Counted from the stretch's first letter, positions 24,770 through 34,341 are shown. The stretch: DNA of 64,000 nt from Pseudomonas khavaziana (GCF_019145205.1 NZ_JAHSTT010000012.1:1-64000), one strand, 5' to 3'. Numbers and translations: made by a program. Notes: generated from the letters alone by a model not told the origin.

Positions 24770-26680
24770 ATGCATAACGATCATTTCAGTCGCCATGCCC
24801 AACAAGTCTTGACCGTCACCCGCGGACAGGAGCTGTCCCAGGGGCCTGGCAGCGATCCGTCCATCGCCCGTTCCTGGCTGCGTTGCGTGGAGGATTATCA
24901 CCTCGACCCTGCGCAGACCATCGCCCCCACGGTGCTTGAACACGGCCGCCTGCTGGAAAGCCGCGAGCGCCTGCGCCAAGTGCTGCACATCGCCGGCAGC
25001 GAGATGAACAGCCTGCATCAGCAGCTCTCCGGCGCCGGCCATGCGGTGCTGCTCACCGACGCACGGGGCGTGATCCTCAACTGCGTAACCGCGCCGTCCG
25101 AGCGCAAGATCTTCGAGCGTGCCGGGTTGTGGCTGGGCGCGGATTGGAGCGAAGCCTGCGAGGGCACTAACGGCATTGGCACCTGCCTGGTGGAACGCCA
25201 GTCCTTGACCATTCACCGCGATGAACACTTCCGTGGCCGCCATACCGGGCTGACCTGCTCGGCGAGCCCGGTGTTCGACCCCCACGGTGACCTGCTGGCG
25301 GTACTCGATGTGTCCTCGGCACGCGAAGCGGTATCGCGGCAGAGCCAGTTCCACACCATGGCGCTGGTGAACCTGTCGGCGAAGATGATTGAGAGTTGCT
25401 ACTTCCTGCGCCATTTTGAACACCATTGGCTGCTGCGCTTTCACCTGCAGGCCGAGTCGGTGGGCCTGTTCAGTGAAGGGCTGTTGGCGTTCGATGGGGA
25501 GGGGCGGATCTGCGCGGTCAACCAGAGCGCGTTGAACTTGCTGGGGCAGGTACGCGGGAGCTTACTGGGGCAACCGGTAGAGGCGTTTTTCGACTGCTCC
25601 CTGGACCAACTGCTCGGTCGCGCCAGTGCCAATGCCACCGCGAGTTGGCCGTTACGCAGCCGCGATGGACGGCACTTGTTCGCCGCGTTGCGCGGTCAGC
25701 CGCGCTCTGTGCCGCACCCCGTGTCCAAGACGCCCGAGCCGCCACGCATGCCCGGCATCTGCCTGGCCGACCAGACCTTGCAAAATGAGTTTCGCAAGGC
25801 GCTGCGCGTCTTCGAGCGTGACGTTCCACTGCTGGTCAATGGTGAGACCGGTTCCGGCAAGGAGGCGTTCGCCAAGGCCATACACCAGGCCAGCCAGCGT
25901 GCCGATAAACCTTTTATCGCCCTCAATTGCGCCGCCATTCCGGAAAGCCTGATCGAAAGCGAATTGTTCGGCTACCGCGGCGGCAGTTTTACCGGCGCCC
26001 TTAAAGATGGCATGCGCGGCAAGTTGCAACAAGCCGATGGCGGCACCCTCTTTCTCGACGAAATCGGTGACATGCCCCTGGCGATGCAGACGCGCTTGTT
26101 AAGGGTGCTGGAAGATCGCATGGTGGTGCCCATCGGCGGTGAGCCGCACGCTGTCAATGTGCGGATTATCAGCGCCACACACCGAAATTTGCTCGAGCGC
26201 ATGCAAGACGGCAGCTTTCGCGAGGATCTGTATTACCGGCTTAACGGCCTGGAGATTGAGCTGCCCCCGCTGCGCGAGCGCAGTGACAAGGCGCAATTGC
26301 TCGACTTTCTACTGGCACAGGAAGCCGGAACGCTGTCGGTGGTACTCGACGTCCAGGCTCGGCAAGCCCTGCTGGCGTATGCCTGGCCAGGCAATGTGCG
26401 TCAATTGCGCACCGTGCTGCGCACGTTGGTAGCCCTGAACGAGAGCGGCAATGTCGGCCTCGGGGATCTTCCCGCGATAATTCGCCAGGGCCGAACCGCA
26501 CCTATCAAGGAGGCCCGCAACGGTTTGGCGTTGGAAGATGCAGAGCGCCTGGCATTGCTTGACACGCTGGAGCGCCAATGTTGGCACATTACGCAAGCGG
26601 CCGTAAGCCTGGGTATTAGCCGGAATACGCTTTACAGGAAGTTGCGCAAACACGGGATTTCACGAAGTTTCGGTATTTAG
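24770..26680 (+). CDS. sigma54-dependent activator of ethanolamine catabolism (AcoR/EatR-like)
   Basis: A 636-residue activator starting MHNDHFSRHAQQV. The N-terminal GAF-like sensor region includes GADWSEACEGTNGIGTCLVE and GLTCSASPVFDPHGDLLAVLDVS, typical of AcoR relatives. A PAS-like segment follows. The AAA+ domain has Walker A GETGSGKE (~358), the sigma54 contact loop as GSFTGA (~405) instead of GAFTGA, and LFLDEIGDMP. A Fis-type helix-turn-helix ends the protein (ITQAAVSLGISRNTLYRKLRKHGI). It is divergent from the operon and faces the two dyads it probably binds. Confidence 0.9.
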   Translation: MHNDHFSRHAQQVLTVTRGQELSQGPGSDPSIARSWLRCVEDYHLDPAQTIAPTVLEHGRLLESRERLRQVLHIAGSEMNSLHQQLSGAGHAVLLTDARGVILNCVTAPSERKIFERAGLWLGADWSEACEGTNGIGTCLVERQSLTIHRDEHFRGRHTGLTCSASPVFDPHGDLLAVLDVSSAREAVSRQSQFHTMALVNLSAKMIESCYFLRHFEHHWLLRFHLQAESVGLFSEGLLAFDGEGRICAVNQSALNLLGQVRGSLLGQPVEAFFDCSLDQLLGRASANATASWPLRSRDGRHLFAALRGQPRSVPHPVSKTPEPPRMPGICLADQTLQNEFRKALRVFERDVPLLVNGETGSGKEAFAKAIHQASQRADKPFIALNCAAIPESLIESELFGYRGGSFTGALKDGMRGKLQQADGGTLFLDEIGDMPLAMQTRLLRVLEDRMVVPIGGEPHAVNVRIISATHRNLLERMQDGSFREDLYYRLNGLEIELPPLRERSDKAQLLDFLLAQEAGTLSVVLDVQARQALLAYAWPGNVRQLRTVLRTLVALNESGNVGLGDLPAIIRQGRTAPIKEARNGLALEDAERLALLDTLERQCWHITQAAVSLGISRNTLYRKLRKHGISRSFGI

Positions 26681-26941
26681 ACTACATTTGTTGTGGCCTT
26701 TTATTGCTTGAAGAGTGATGCAGTAAGTGTCTTAAAGGGTGTTGAGAATCTCGGTATTATATTGTTTAAAGTATGCTGAGCCCTTGAGGTTTGCGGCGTG
26801 CGAATGCGTTGAGGAGTAAGTGTTTTAAAGTTGTATTATTTGGTTGAGATTTAGTTGTGCGATTTTTTTTCGATGCTCCACTAAGTGCATGTATGAAGGT
26901 TCCTTTGTCGGGAATCTTAATGTCTGCATTCAGGGTGAACC
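26681..26941. other. AT-rich intergenic stretch before the toxin-like gene
   Basis: The base composition drops visibly here compared with the left neighbour. No gene or clear terminator is seen. A GGAACC string occurs only on the minus strand near 26897, without a partner CCAC box. Confidence 0.5.
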
Positions 26942-29900
26942 ATGAATATTTCACAACTGTCCCAGCCTCTACTCCCGTCTGCCTTCAACGCCATTCTGGC
27001 ACCTGTTGCAGAGGCAATTGGCACGCCTCACGGTAATGCTGCCACAGATGAGTTACGCGCTGCCGCCCATAGTGAGCAGCCCAAGCGCGCTGATGGGCCA
27101 GCGGCGGTTTCACGGGTTGGCGCCGATGCTGAAGTGGCAAGATCTTACGCCAAGACATTGGCCGCGAGCATCAACAAGACGTTTGGCCCCGCGCCTTTGG
27201 TTGACGTGCCTCGGGAGTCGACCTTGGGACTCTGGCGTTCACAGTTAGATAGCGCGTTCAAAGAACCAGGGTTTCTAGCCTGGGCGAGGCGGGAGAATCT
27301 CGACACGGCTTATTTGAAAGTCAATCCGTCTCGCGGGGAAATATCAGGGTATGTAGGCGGCTCGATTAAGACCTTTTCGTTATTAGATGACTCCGGGTGG
27401 TCCGATGTTTCGCGCACCTTATTGTCCATTTCCAGCGTATTTGCGCCAGAACCGCAGCAAGAGTTTGTCTACCCGTTATATGGTCATGGTGATCAAGTAC
27501 CGCTTAACCTGGTCGCGCAGTTTTACGGTGAGCCCAAGATCCCAACCACCGCTGAGGTGAATGCCCGCATTCGACAATTATTCCAAAAGCCTGGCTTTGA
27601 ATTACCCGATCACTATGTGGCGCCGCGTTCTGATGAAGCGTTGTCTGCACACCAACAGGCATTGGGGGATAACGCCGATCGTCATGCGCTTATTACCGCG
27701 TTGCGCTCCCAGGTAGGTGATGCCAGCGGGCGTATTGACCTGGACGCAGTCAAGATAGCCATTGACCCTCGTTCAAGCCTGTTCGCCAGCGAGCAGCGCA
27801 GTGAGATGAGTGTTGCGCAAGTCCTCAGGCAGGAAGGCAACATGATCCCGGTTAACGCTGAGCAGGCCTTCGAGGTGGCTCAGGCGTTGTCGTTTGACCT
27901 TGCTCATCGCGCGCCAGGTGTTGAATCGGGTGGTGTGAAACAGTCGGACATAAAGTTGAATCGTCGTACTCCGCTGCGCTTGATGCAAAGCCTGATAGAC
28001 GAGTGGAAGAGGCTTCACCGGGCTGAGGTTTCCGATGCACAGACCGGGGCTGGTGCCGACAGTCTACTCAGGCTGCTCATGAATTCGCTTCCCCAAACCA
28101 TAAGGAAGATGACTGCGGACAACCCCGCATTGGTAATGGACCAGCTCATTCGCTCGCCCGAGGCGCTGGCGTTAGGGGGCGATGCCCAACGCCTGTTCAA
28201 GCTGATCAAAACCCCAACCAGCGCGATTGAGAGTGTGAATGCCGCACTCGTACATGACCTTGACGCCAACCCAGCGAAATCGCGTTTCAACGTGACAGGC
28301 TATGACCTGTATAACAAAGATAATATCGGTCTTTCCCCCGCTGAAATCGTGAAACGCTTTATTGCTCACCTTGAGCCCAAGGTCGGTGTTGATTTGGCCC
28401 CAGTGGCTGCGCGTTTACTGTTATCGGCGGTAGCCCCGGAACTGCTGGTAAAAAATATACCGCCCGGGATTATTTATGGCTCCCTTGCATGGCTGAGTTT
28501 CTGCATATCAGTCATGCGCATTGAGCTGCAAGTGCCTGGCGCATCGGCAAACATGACCTATAACCAGGTGATGGCGTATGGTGACGTGTCTCTACTTTCG
28601 TTCGAGAGCGACAGCGAGATGAGCGCGGCCATGCACGACGCTATGGTCGCCTGGGGCTTTGCAAACAACCTCATTGAAAACAGTTCGAAAATCGGCGTTA
28701 CCGCGACTGAGGTAGAGCGGATATGGAAAGTATTAAAAGAAATTTTATGGGCGAGCGAAGCGTTGAATACGCTTCCAACAACGCGAGAGGCGCTGGCGTT
28801 GAAAGAGCTCAAGCGCGTATTTCCGGATATCGATCCGACGCTCAAGGTATTGCAGGACACGAACGTCAAGCATACCCCGATGTCACTGCTCGATATTTAC
28901 ATGAGTGGCCCTGTCAAGGTGGATAAATGGAAGTCGCTGGACGAGCAAAAATTTCCATACAGCCAGATGAAGTCGCGTATTGGGGAGCTTGAACCCGACA
29001 TCAACAAGACGTTTTCTGAGGCGTTCCAGGATTACCGGACAACCCACGAAAGTGCATGGGGTATCCAATTCAAATACCAGCTTTCATTATTGCCAATTGC
29101 CGATCGAGAGAAAATCAGTCAATCGGATGTGAGCTTTTTCGAAGTGTCTCGACCTTTCCTGGATGTTTTTCCGTCTCCACTTGAAGTGTTTGTCACCAAG
29201 GTCTTCTGGCCAAGGAAGCCGACTGAGCAGGAACTTAAGGAGCTTAAGGGAACTCAGGGTTTGTTGATGAAAGTGGTGGACAGCAAGGGTGACGTTTCTA
29301 CCTACAGCGTTCTGCCCTTCGCGGGGCGAATCGTCAAGGAAGATAGTGCTCCAGGCAGCCGAACCGGCTTCGACGACAGTTCGTATTTCAGCGACCAAGG
29401 CAAGGGTTATGTCCCAGGCTCGTTGCATGTTTACAGCCCCTATGGACTGCTCAACGAAGTGCGTGACCCGCCGGATGTGGCGGGGCAGAAGCCGGGTTCC
29501 TACTTCTCAAAAAAAACCAATGCGCTTGCTCGGGCAGTGGGGAGTTTTGCCGTGCAGACTTATGAGGATCTCAAACTCAAGGCTGCCGGGGTTACAGAAA
29601 TTGAGAAAGGGCGTGCGATTGATGAAAGCCTCAAGGAGTTTTTCCTAAGCCTCGTGCCTTTCTATGATGGTGTTCAAGATGCGCGGAAGGGCGATATCAA
29701 GGGGGCGGCGTTTAATATCGGCTTCGATATTTTGGGTTTTGCCCTTCCTGCGGCAAATGCTGGTCGTAAAGCATCCAAGGCAGGCAAGGGCTTGCTGACG
29801 ATTCTCAAACGCGGAGTATTTGCCGGTGTCGGTGCTTCGGTGGGGTATACCGATAGCGCAGATATTGCCAAAAACTTGAATAAGGGCGCACGCGCGGGCT

Positions 29901-30163
29901 ATCGGGATATTAATTACCTCGTGAGCAATAGCGATGAGGTCCTGTCAAAACTGAAAGGTTATTATAAAAATTTTGATGCCTCCAAAATTTACAAGGATGG
30001 CGATATCGTCAAAGGTTTTTTCAAATCGGCGGAAGATAATGTGTGGCGACCCACCGTGGCAGTCCTGAGAAACGGAGGGTGGTATGCATATAATGTTATT
30101 ACCAAGACGCCCTTTGGGGTGCAAGCTGCACAGTTTGGTGTTGTGACTGCCTTGGAAGAATAG
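26942..30163 (+). CDS. large toxin- or effector-like protein, function unknown
   Basis: A 1073-residue protein without a Sec signal peptide. The first ~75 residues are rich in Ser, Ala, Gln and Pro with few acidic residues, as in type III-secreted proteins. The middle is helical and soluble. The region around residues 890-975 (FLSLVPFYDGVQDARKGDIKGAAFNIGFDILGFALPAANAGRKASKAG) resembles a hydrophobic segment found in large Pseudomonas dermonecrotic-toxin-like (DUF6543) proteins. No catalytic motif was recognised. Codon use is more AT-rich than the flanks, which suggests acquisition. Two smaller genes follow on the same strand. Confidence 0.65.
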   Translation: MNISQLSQPLLPSAFNAILAPVAEAIGTPHGNAATDELRAAAHSEQPKRADGPAAVSRVGADAEVARSYAKTLAASINKTFGPAPLVDVPRESTLGLWRSQLDSAFKEPGFLAWARRENLDTAYLKVNPSRGEISGYVGGSIKTFSLLDDSGWSDVSRTLLSISSVFAPEPQQEFVYPLYGHGDQVPLNLVAQFYGEPKIPTTAEVNARIRQLFQKPGFELPDHYVAPRSDEALSAHQQALGDNADRHALITALRSQVGDASGRIDLDAVKIAIDPRSSLFASEQRSEMSVAQVLRQEGNMIPVNAEQAFEVAQALSFDLAHRAPGVESGGVKQSDIKLNRRTPLRLMQSLIDEWKRLHRAEVSDAQTGAGADSLLRLLMNSLPQTIRKMTADNPALVMDQLIRSPEALALGGDAQRLFKLIKTPTSAIESVNAALVHDLDANPAKSRFNVTGYDLYNKDNIGLSPAEIVKRFIAHLEPKVGVDLAPVAARLLLSAVAPELLVKNIPPGIIYGSLAWLSFCISVMRIELQVPGASANMTYNQVMAYGDVSLLSFESDSEMSAAMHDAMVAWGFANNLIENSSKIGVTATEVERIWKVLKEILWASEALNTLPTTREALALKELKRVFPDIDPTLKVLQDTNVKHTPMSLLDIYMSGPVKVDKWKSLDEQKFPYSQMKSRIGELEPDINKTFSEAFQDYRTTHESAWGIQFKYQLSLLPIADREKISQSDVSFFEVSRPFLDVFPSPLEVFVTKVFWPRKPTEQELKELKGTQGLLMKVVDSKGDVSTYSVLPFAGRIVKEDSAPGSRTGFDDSSYFSDQGKGYVPGSLHVYSPYGLLNEVRDPPDVAGQKPGSYFSKKTNALARAVGSFAVQTYEDLKLKAAGVTEIEKGRAIDESLKEFFLSLVPFYDGVQDARKGDIKGAAFNIGFDILGFALPAANAGRKASKAGKGLLTILKRGVFAGVGASVGYTDSADIAKNLNKGARAGYRDINYLVSNSDEVLSKLKGYYKNFDASKIYKDGDIVKGFFKSAEDNVWRPTVAVLRNGGWYAYNVITKTPFGVQAAQFGVVTALEE

Positions 30164-30231
30164 TGTTTGGCAGGTATTTAATCCTTGCTTGGTGGGTGGG
30201 TGTGTTGCGATATTTTTAGTGGTGAAGAACT

Positions 30232-30260
30232 GGAACTGTTCTTGGTGTTTTTCTCACTTA
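30232..30260 (+). promoter_or_regulatory. weak hrp-box-like sequence
   Basis: GGAACT, sixteen bases, then TCACTTA resembles the HrpL promoter (GGAACC-N15/16-CCACNNA) with one mismatch in each half. It lies 57 bp before the next gene. A chance match is possible; see the finding. Confidence 0.2.
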
Positions 30261-30316
30261 TTAAGTGAAGGTAATGGATGGCTTTCTAATAATTATTAAT
30301 CATCAGGTAACTCATT

Positions 30317-31285
30317 ATGATACTTTCAATGTCGGCACACACGCACCTGCGTACAAAGCATTCAAAAATTGGCGGGCTTTTAGAGAGCATTACAGGTGGT
30401 TCGCGAGGCAATAGTCCGATCCCGACTCGGACTTTAGAAGCTCCGAAAGTTGGCGACGCACCTGCGGGTAGCCGGTCAGGGAGCCCCGACCAAACGCTGG
30501 ATCAAGCGTTCATTGACTCCAAAGTCGCAGGCTTCGACGGGCCAGGGCATACGAGCGGCGCTCGGCTACCAGGGGAGGCTGGCCAGGGCAATGTTCATCA
30601 ATCGCCAGCGATGGCTGAATACAGGGCCAAACAGCAAAAAGAATGGCAAGCCCGCAAAGATGCGCAAGCCCGCGATAAGTTGTTTGGCCAGCCCACGGCG
30701 GGACGAGTCGATGGGCAAGAGGTAGAGCCCTTTTCTGCGGCCAAGCTTGAGAAGAATGCCGATGAACTGGTGAAAGCCAAAGAGACGGCGGCTCCGCCCA
30801 CGACCAAGACGCTCCTCAAGACCGCTGCCATCACCACAGCAATCAGCGCGCCTTTTAGTACGATGGGATTGTTTATTGCCGGAAGTGCAAACGAAGCGCT
30901 CAAGCCAATCATCAATCCGCCACCAGTCTATGCGTCTACTCAAAGTGTAGAAGAAGGACGCATCGTCGATCACATTCAACGCAACGTATTTGAGGTCGTC
31001 CATACCTTAAATAAGCTGCGTGATGAGGAGCCTGTTCCTATATCGGTGAAGTGGCTGATGCTGGATAACGACACACGCCTGGATGCGCTTGGCGCCATGC
31101 TTGACTATGCCGAGGTTGAGTTCGCTAAAGAAGCACGCAAACACAATATTTCATTTCAGCCCGCTTTCACGGGGGCTGACGAAGATGATATCAAGCCCCG
31201 TGCAATCGCCATGGAGACCCGTATGGCAGCCCTTTCTGCGTTGATGGGCTCGCTGAAGTCGAAAATTGAAACTAACCCCGGCTAA
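30317..31285 (+). CDS. unknown protein with one membrane helix, partner of the toxin-like gene
   Basis: A 322-residue protein. The first ~190 residues are polar, Gly/Pro/Ser-rich and probably disordered, with a basic, glutamine-rich helix near 95-120. One hydrophobic helix (TAAITTAISAPFSTMGLFIAGSA) lies at about 175-197. The C-terminal ~120 residues are helical and acidic and end METRMAALSALMGSLKSKI. No family was recognised. An alternative start at MSAHTHLRTK, five codons later, is possible. The layout is compatible with an effector, a translocation helper or an immunity protein; none is shown. Confidence 0.6.
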   Translation: MILSMSAHTHLRTKHSKIGGLLESITGGSRGNSPIPTRTLEAPKVGDAPAGSRSGSPDQTLDQAFIDSKVAGFDGPGHTSGARLPGEAGQGNVHQSPAMAEYRAKQQKEWQARKDAQARDKLFGQPTAGRVDGQEVEPFSAAKLEKNADELVKAKETAAPPTTKTLLKTAAITTAISAPFSTMGLFIAGSANEALKPIINPPPVYASTQSVEEGRIVDHIQRNVFEVVHTLNKLRDEEPVPISVKWLMLDNDTRLDALGAMLDYAEVEFAKEARKHNISFQPAFTGADEDDIKPRAIAMETRMAALSALMGSLKSKIETNPG

Positions 31286-31301
31286 GGTCTGTCATGCCAG
31301 C

Positions 31302-31333
31302 AAAGCCCATCTACTCTGTCGGTGGGCTTTTTT
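31302..31333 (+). terminator. intrinsic terminator
   Basis: AAAGCCCA and TGGGCTTT form an 8-bp stem around a 12-base loop, followed by a run of T, 16 bp after the 322-residue gene. It closes that transcription unit. Confidence 0.85.
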
Positions 31334-31539
31334 GTGTGCGCCACGCAAGGGAGTCGCAGGTGACTGCGAATCTGAAGGAAGCCCGGGGTCATAAGATGGC
31401 TAACGTCATGAGTGGATAAATCCCATGCTACGGGGGCGGGGAGTTATTTCAGGCTAGAGCAAGCTGTAGCCCTAGTTCCGCCGTTATTGACGTCACCACA
31501 AACATTGTTACTGACGTTCTGACTACCATCATTACCAAC

Positions 31540-31986
31540 TTGGTGCAGATAAAGCTTAATGCGCATTTTGAACGCCCCGATGTCCGCGTGCCAGGCTGGA
31601 ATTCTGGCGACGCGCAGGATCCGACGCAAGAGCCTGTCGAACCCGCTCTACGAGCTCAGCTTGAGGCCTCCATGAAGGATGCGAAGAAGGTTTCGCAATC
31701 GTTGCGGGAATTGTGGCCGGACCTGGAAATAGATGATGTTACATGGTCCGACCAACCTCAGGGAATGATAGGCCAGCTGGAAGACGAGTTGCTTATCCTG
31801 GAAGATCACACCAGCGAACTCGCTGACAGTTTCGGCGTTTTCTACAAAATCTGGAACCCGGAAGAAGAACCTGACCAGCCTAACAAAGGGCTTGCGGAAC
31901 GAGCAGCCTTAGTTAAAAAAAGGATAGCTGCCATGAACGACGCGTTGGCGCAGATGCAGGCGAAGCTGGGGGGCGCGGGGGCATAG
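31540..31986 (+). CDS. unknown protein, diverged relative of the preceding gene, possibly truncated
   Basis: From GTG 31540 the frame gives 148 residues, but no ribosome site precedes it. The frame is open for 40 more codons (to 31420), encoding a Thr/Ile/Val-rich stretch (VIDVTTNIVTDVLTTIITNLVQ) without a usual start codon. The acidic helical region and ending (AERAALVKKRIAAMNDALAQMQAKL) align in layout with the C-terminal domain of the 322-residue protein. It looks like a second copy that lost its N-terminal part. It may be a pseudogene. Confidence 0.5.
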   Translation: MVQIKLNAHFERPDVRVPGWNSGDAQDPTQEPVEPALRAQLEASMKDAKKVSQSLRELWPDLEIDDVTWSDQPQGMIGQLEDELLILEDHTSELADSFGVFYKIWNPEEEPDQPNKGLAERAALVKKRIAAMNDALAQMQAKLGGAGA

Positions 31987-32061
31987 AGGTAAGGCAGTCA
32001 CCTAAAGAGTGCGATTTCGCCGTCCCTGCGCTAACCTGCCGCGATGTTTACGAGGTCGACT

Positions 32062-33411
32062 ATGCACATTCATATTCTCGGTATTTGCGGCACTTTCATG
32101 GGCTCGATGGCGGTTCTGGCCAAGGAACTGGGCCATCACGTCACCGGTTCCGACGCCAACGTTTACCCCCCCATGAGCACGCAACTCGAGGCACAGGGCA
32201 TCGAGCTGACCCAGGGCTACGACTCGGCGCAGTTCGACCCGGTCCCGGACCTGGTGGTGATCGGCAACGCCATGTCCCGCGGCAACCCAGCGGTAGAGTA
32301 TGTACTAAACAAGGGCTTGCCTTATGTCTCAGGGCCTCAGTGGCTGGCGGACCATGTGTTGCAGGGCCGTTGGGTACTTGCAGTGGCCGGCACCCATGGC
32401 AAGACCACCACCAGCAGCATGCTGGCCTGGGTGTTGGAACATGCGGGCATGAGCCCGGGTTTCCTGATCGGCGGTGTGCCGCAGAATTTTTCGGTTTCGG
32501 CGCGGCTGGGCGATACGCCGTTTTTCGTGATTGAGGCGGATGAATACGACAGCGCCTTCTTTGATAAGCGCTCCAAGTTCGTCCACTACCGGCCGCGCAC
32601 TGCGATCCTGAATAACCTCGAGTTTGATCACGCGGACATCTTCCCCGATCTGCCGGCCATTGAGCGGCAGTTCCATCACTTGGTGCGGACCATCCCCAGT
32701 GAAGGCCTGGTCATCCACCCGACCACCGAGCCGGCTTTGCAGCGCGTGATCGACATGGGCTGCTGGACACCGGTGCAGACCACCGGCGCGGGTGGGCAGT
32801 GGCAGGTCAAATTGCTCAGCGAAGACGGTTCACGCTTTGAAGTGCTGTTCGAAGATGAAGCCCAGGGTATCGTCGACTGGGGCATGACGGGCCAGCACAA
32901 CGTTGCCAATGCCTTGGTGGCCCTGGCCGCCGCTCGGCATGTGGGTGTAGTGCCAGCCATGGGCATTGCGGCATTGAGCGCATTCAAAAGCGTGAAGCGC
33001 CGCATGGAGAAAGTTGCGGACGTGAATGGGATTACCATCTACGACGACTTTGCCCATCACCCAACCGCAATTGCCACTACCCTGGATGGTCTGCGCAAGC
33101 GCGTCGGCGACGCCCAGATCATTGCGATCGTTGAGCCCCGTTCCAACTCAATGAAGCTCGGTGCGCACCGCGATGGTCTACCGGAAAGCGTCAACGATGC
33201 CGACCAGGTGGTGTGGTACGCACCGGCCAACCTTGGCTGGGACCTGCCAGCGATTGCTGCGTTGTGCACCGTGCCATCGGTGGTGTGCGATTCCCTGGAA
33301 GCCATCATCGAACAGGTCAAGCATCACGCCAAGCCGGGCACCCACGTAGTGATCATGAGCAATGGCGGGTTCGGCGGCCTGCATGGCAAATTGGCCGAGG
33401 CGCTGAAATGA
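32062..33411 (+). CDS. mpl: murein tripeptide ligase Mpl
   Basis: A 449-residue Mur-ligase family protein from MHIHILGICGTFMGSMAVLAKELGHHVTGSD, with GAGG before this start. The P-loop GTHGKTTTS is at about residues 111-119. IEADEYDSAFFDKRSKFVHYRPRTAILNNLEFDHADIF and YDDFAHHPTAIATTL are characteristic of Mpl. The enzyme reattaches L-Ala-D-Glu-mDAP tripeptide, recovered from the wall, to UDP-MurNAc in the cytosol. It overlaps ubiX by 4 nt. Confidence 0.95.
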   Translation: MHIHILGICGTFMGSMAVLAKELGHHVTGSDANVYPPMSTQLEAQGIELTQGYDSAQFDPVPDLVVIGNAMSRGNPAVEYVLNKGLPYVSGPQWLADHVLQGRWVLAVAGTHGKTTTSSMLAWVLEHAGMSPGFLIGGVPQNFSVSARLGDTPFFVIEADEYDSAFFDKRSKFVHYRPRTAILNNLEFDHADIFPDLPAIERQFHHLVRTIPSEGLVIHPTTEPALQRVIDMGCWTPVQTTGAGGQWQVKLLSEDGSRFEVLFEDEAQGIVDWGMTGQHNVANALVALAAARHVGVVPAMGIAALSAFKSVKRRMEKVADVNGITIYDDFAHHPTAIATTLDGLRKRVGDAQIIAIVEPRSNSMKLGAHRDGLPESVNDADQVVWYAPANLGWDLPAIAALCTVPSVVCDSLEAIIEQVKHHAKPGTHVVIMSNGGFGGLHGKLAEALK

Positions 33412-34037
33412 GCGGCCCGGAACGCGTGACCCTGGCGATGACCGGCGCGTCCGGCGCGCCCTATGGCCTGCGCTTGCTGGATTGCCTGGTGCGCGAGGAC
33501 CGGGAGGTGCACTTCCTGATCTCCAAGGCGGCGCAGTTGGTAATGGCTACCGAGACCGATGTCGCACTGCCAGCCAAGGTGCAGACGATGCAGGCATTCC
33601 TCACCGAGTACACCGGCGCAGCGGCGGGGCAGATCAAGGTCTACGGCAAGGAAGACTGGATGTCGCCCGTGGCGTCTGGTTCCGGTGCGCCTGCGGCGAT
33701 GGTGGTGGTGCCGTGCTCCACCGGCACCCTGTCGGCAATTGCCACGGGGGCTTGCAACAACCTGATCGAACGGGCAGCGGACGTGACCTTGAAGGAGCGT
33801 CGCCAGTTGATATTGGTTCCACGCGAAGCACCGTATTCAAGCATTCACCTGGAGCACATGCTCAAGTTGTCGAACATGGGCGTGACCATTTTGCCGGCGT
33901 CGCCGGGCTTCTATCACCAGCCGCAGACCATCGATGACCTGGTGGACTTCGTGGTGGCGCGCATCCTCAACCTGCTGAACATTCCCCAGGACATGCTGCC
34001 GCGCTGGGGCGAGCACCATTTGGGCGGCGATGAGTAA
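33408..34037 (+). CDS. ubiX: flavin prenyltransferase UbiX
   Basis: A 209-residue protein starting MSGPERVTLAMTGASGAPYGLRLLDCL. It has the FMN-binding TGASGAPYG loop, VVVPCSTGTLSAIATGACNNLIERAADVTLKERRQLILVPREAPYS and LPASPGFYHQPQTIDDLVDFVVARILN. UbiX joins dimethylallyl phosphate to FMN to make the prenyl-FMN cofactor of the UbiD decarboxylase in ubiquinone synthesis. It starts within the mpl stop (ATGA) and overlaps the next gene by 8 nt. Confidence 0.95.
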   Translation: MSGPERVTLAMTGASGAPYGLRLLDCLVREDREVHFLISKAAQLVMATETDVALPAKVQTMQAFLTEYTGAAAGQIKVYGKEDWMSPVASGSGAPAAMVVVPCSTGTLSAIATGACNNLIERAADVTLKERRQLILVPREAPYSSIHLEHMLKLSNMGVTILPASPGFYHQPQTIDDLVDFVVARILNLLNIPQDMLPRWGEHHLGGDE

Positions 34038-34314
34038 AACGCTGCTGCTATTGCTGGCGCTGCAACTGATGGGCTGCGCCACGGCGCGCACCCTGGACGC
34101 CGCGCAACCTGGCGCGCCGGTGGTGTATGCAGGTACGCGCCTGGATTTATATGCGATCAATGGCGGCTGTTGCGCCAAGGACCGCTTTGGCGCCGAGGCG
34201 CCGCGCTATCCCCACGTCGACCTGCCGGCCAGTGCGTTGCTCGACACGCTGTTGTTGCCCTTGTCGGTGTTGACGGTGCTGGGCGTTGGCTTCAACGCCA
34301 CGGGTGGGCTGTAA
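34030..34314 (+). CDS. YceK/YidQ-type small lipoprotein
   Basis: A 94-residue protein with a lipoprotein signal peptide (MSKTLLLLLALQLMGC, lipobox Cys16). The mature part has the YceK/YidQ (DUF1375) pattern: PVVYAGTRLDLYAINGGCC, then PHVDLPASALLDTLLLPLSVL. It is likely anchored in the envelope. The function is unknown. It overlaps the end of ubiX, so it is probably co-translated, and a REPIN follows the gene. Confidence 0.85.
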   Translation: MSKTLLLLLALQLMGCATARTLDAAQPGAPVVYAGTRLDLYAINGGCCAKDRFGAEAPRYPHVDLPASALLDTLLLPLSVLTVLGVGFNATGGL

Positions 34315-34341
34315 CGCAAATCCCGCCAGCCACACAAAAAA

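Noticed and set aside
26880..26910. hrp-box before the 1073-residue gene
   Set aside because: GGAACC occurs only on the opposite strand, and the CCACTAA on the sense strand has no GGAACC at the right spacing.
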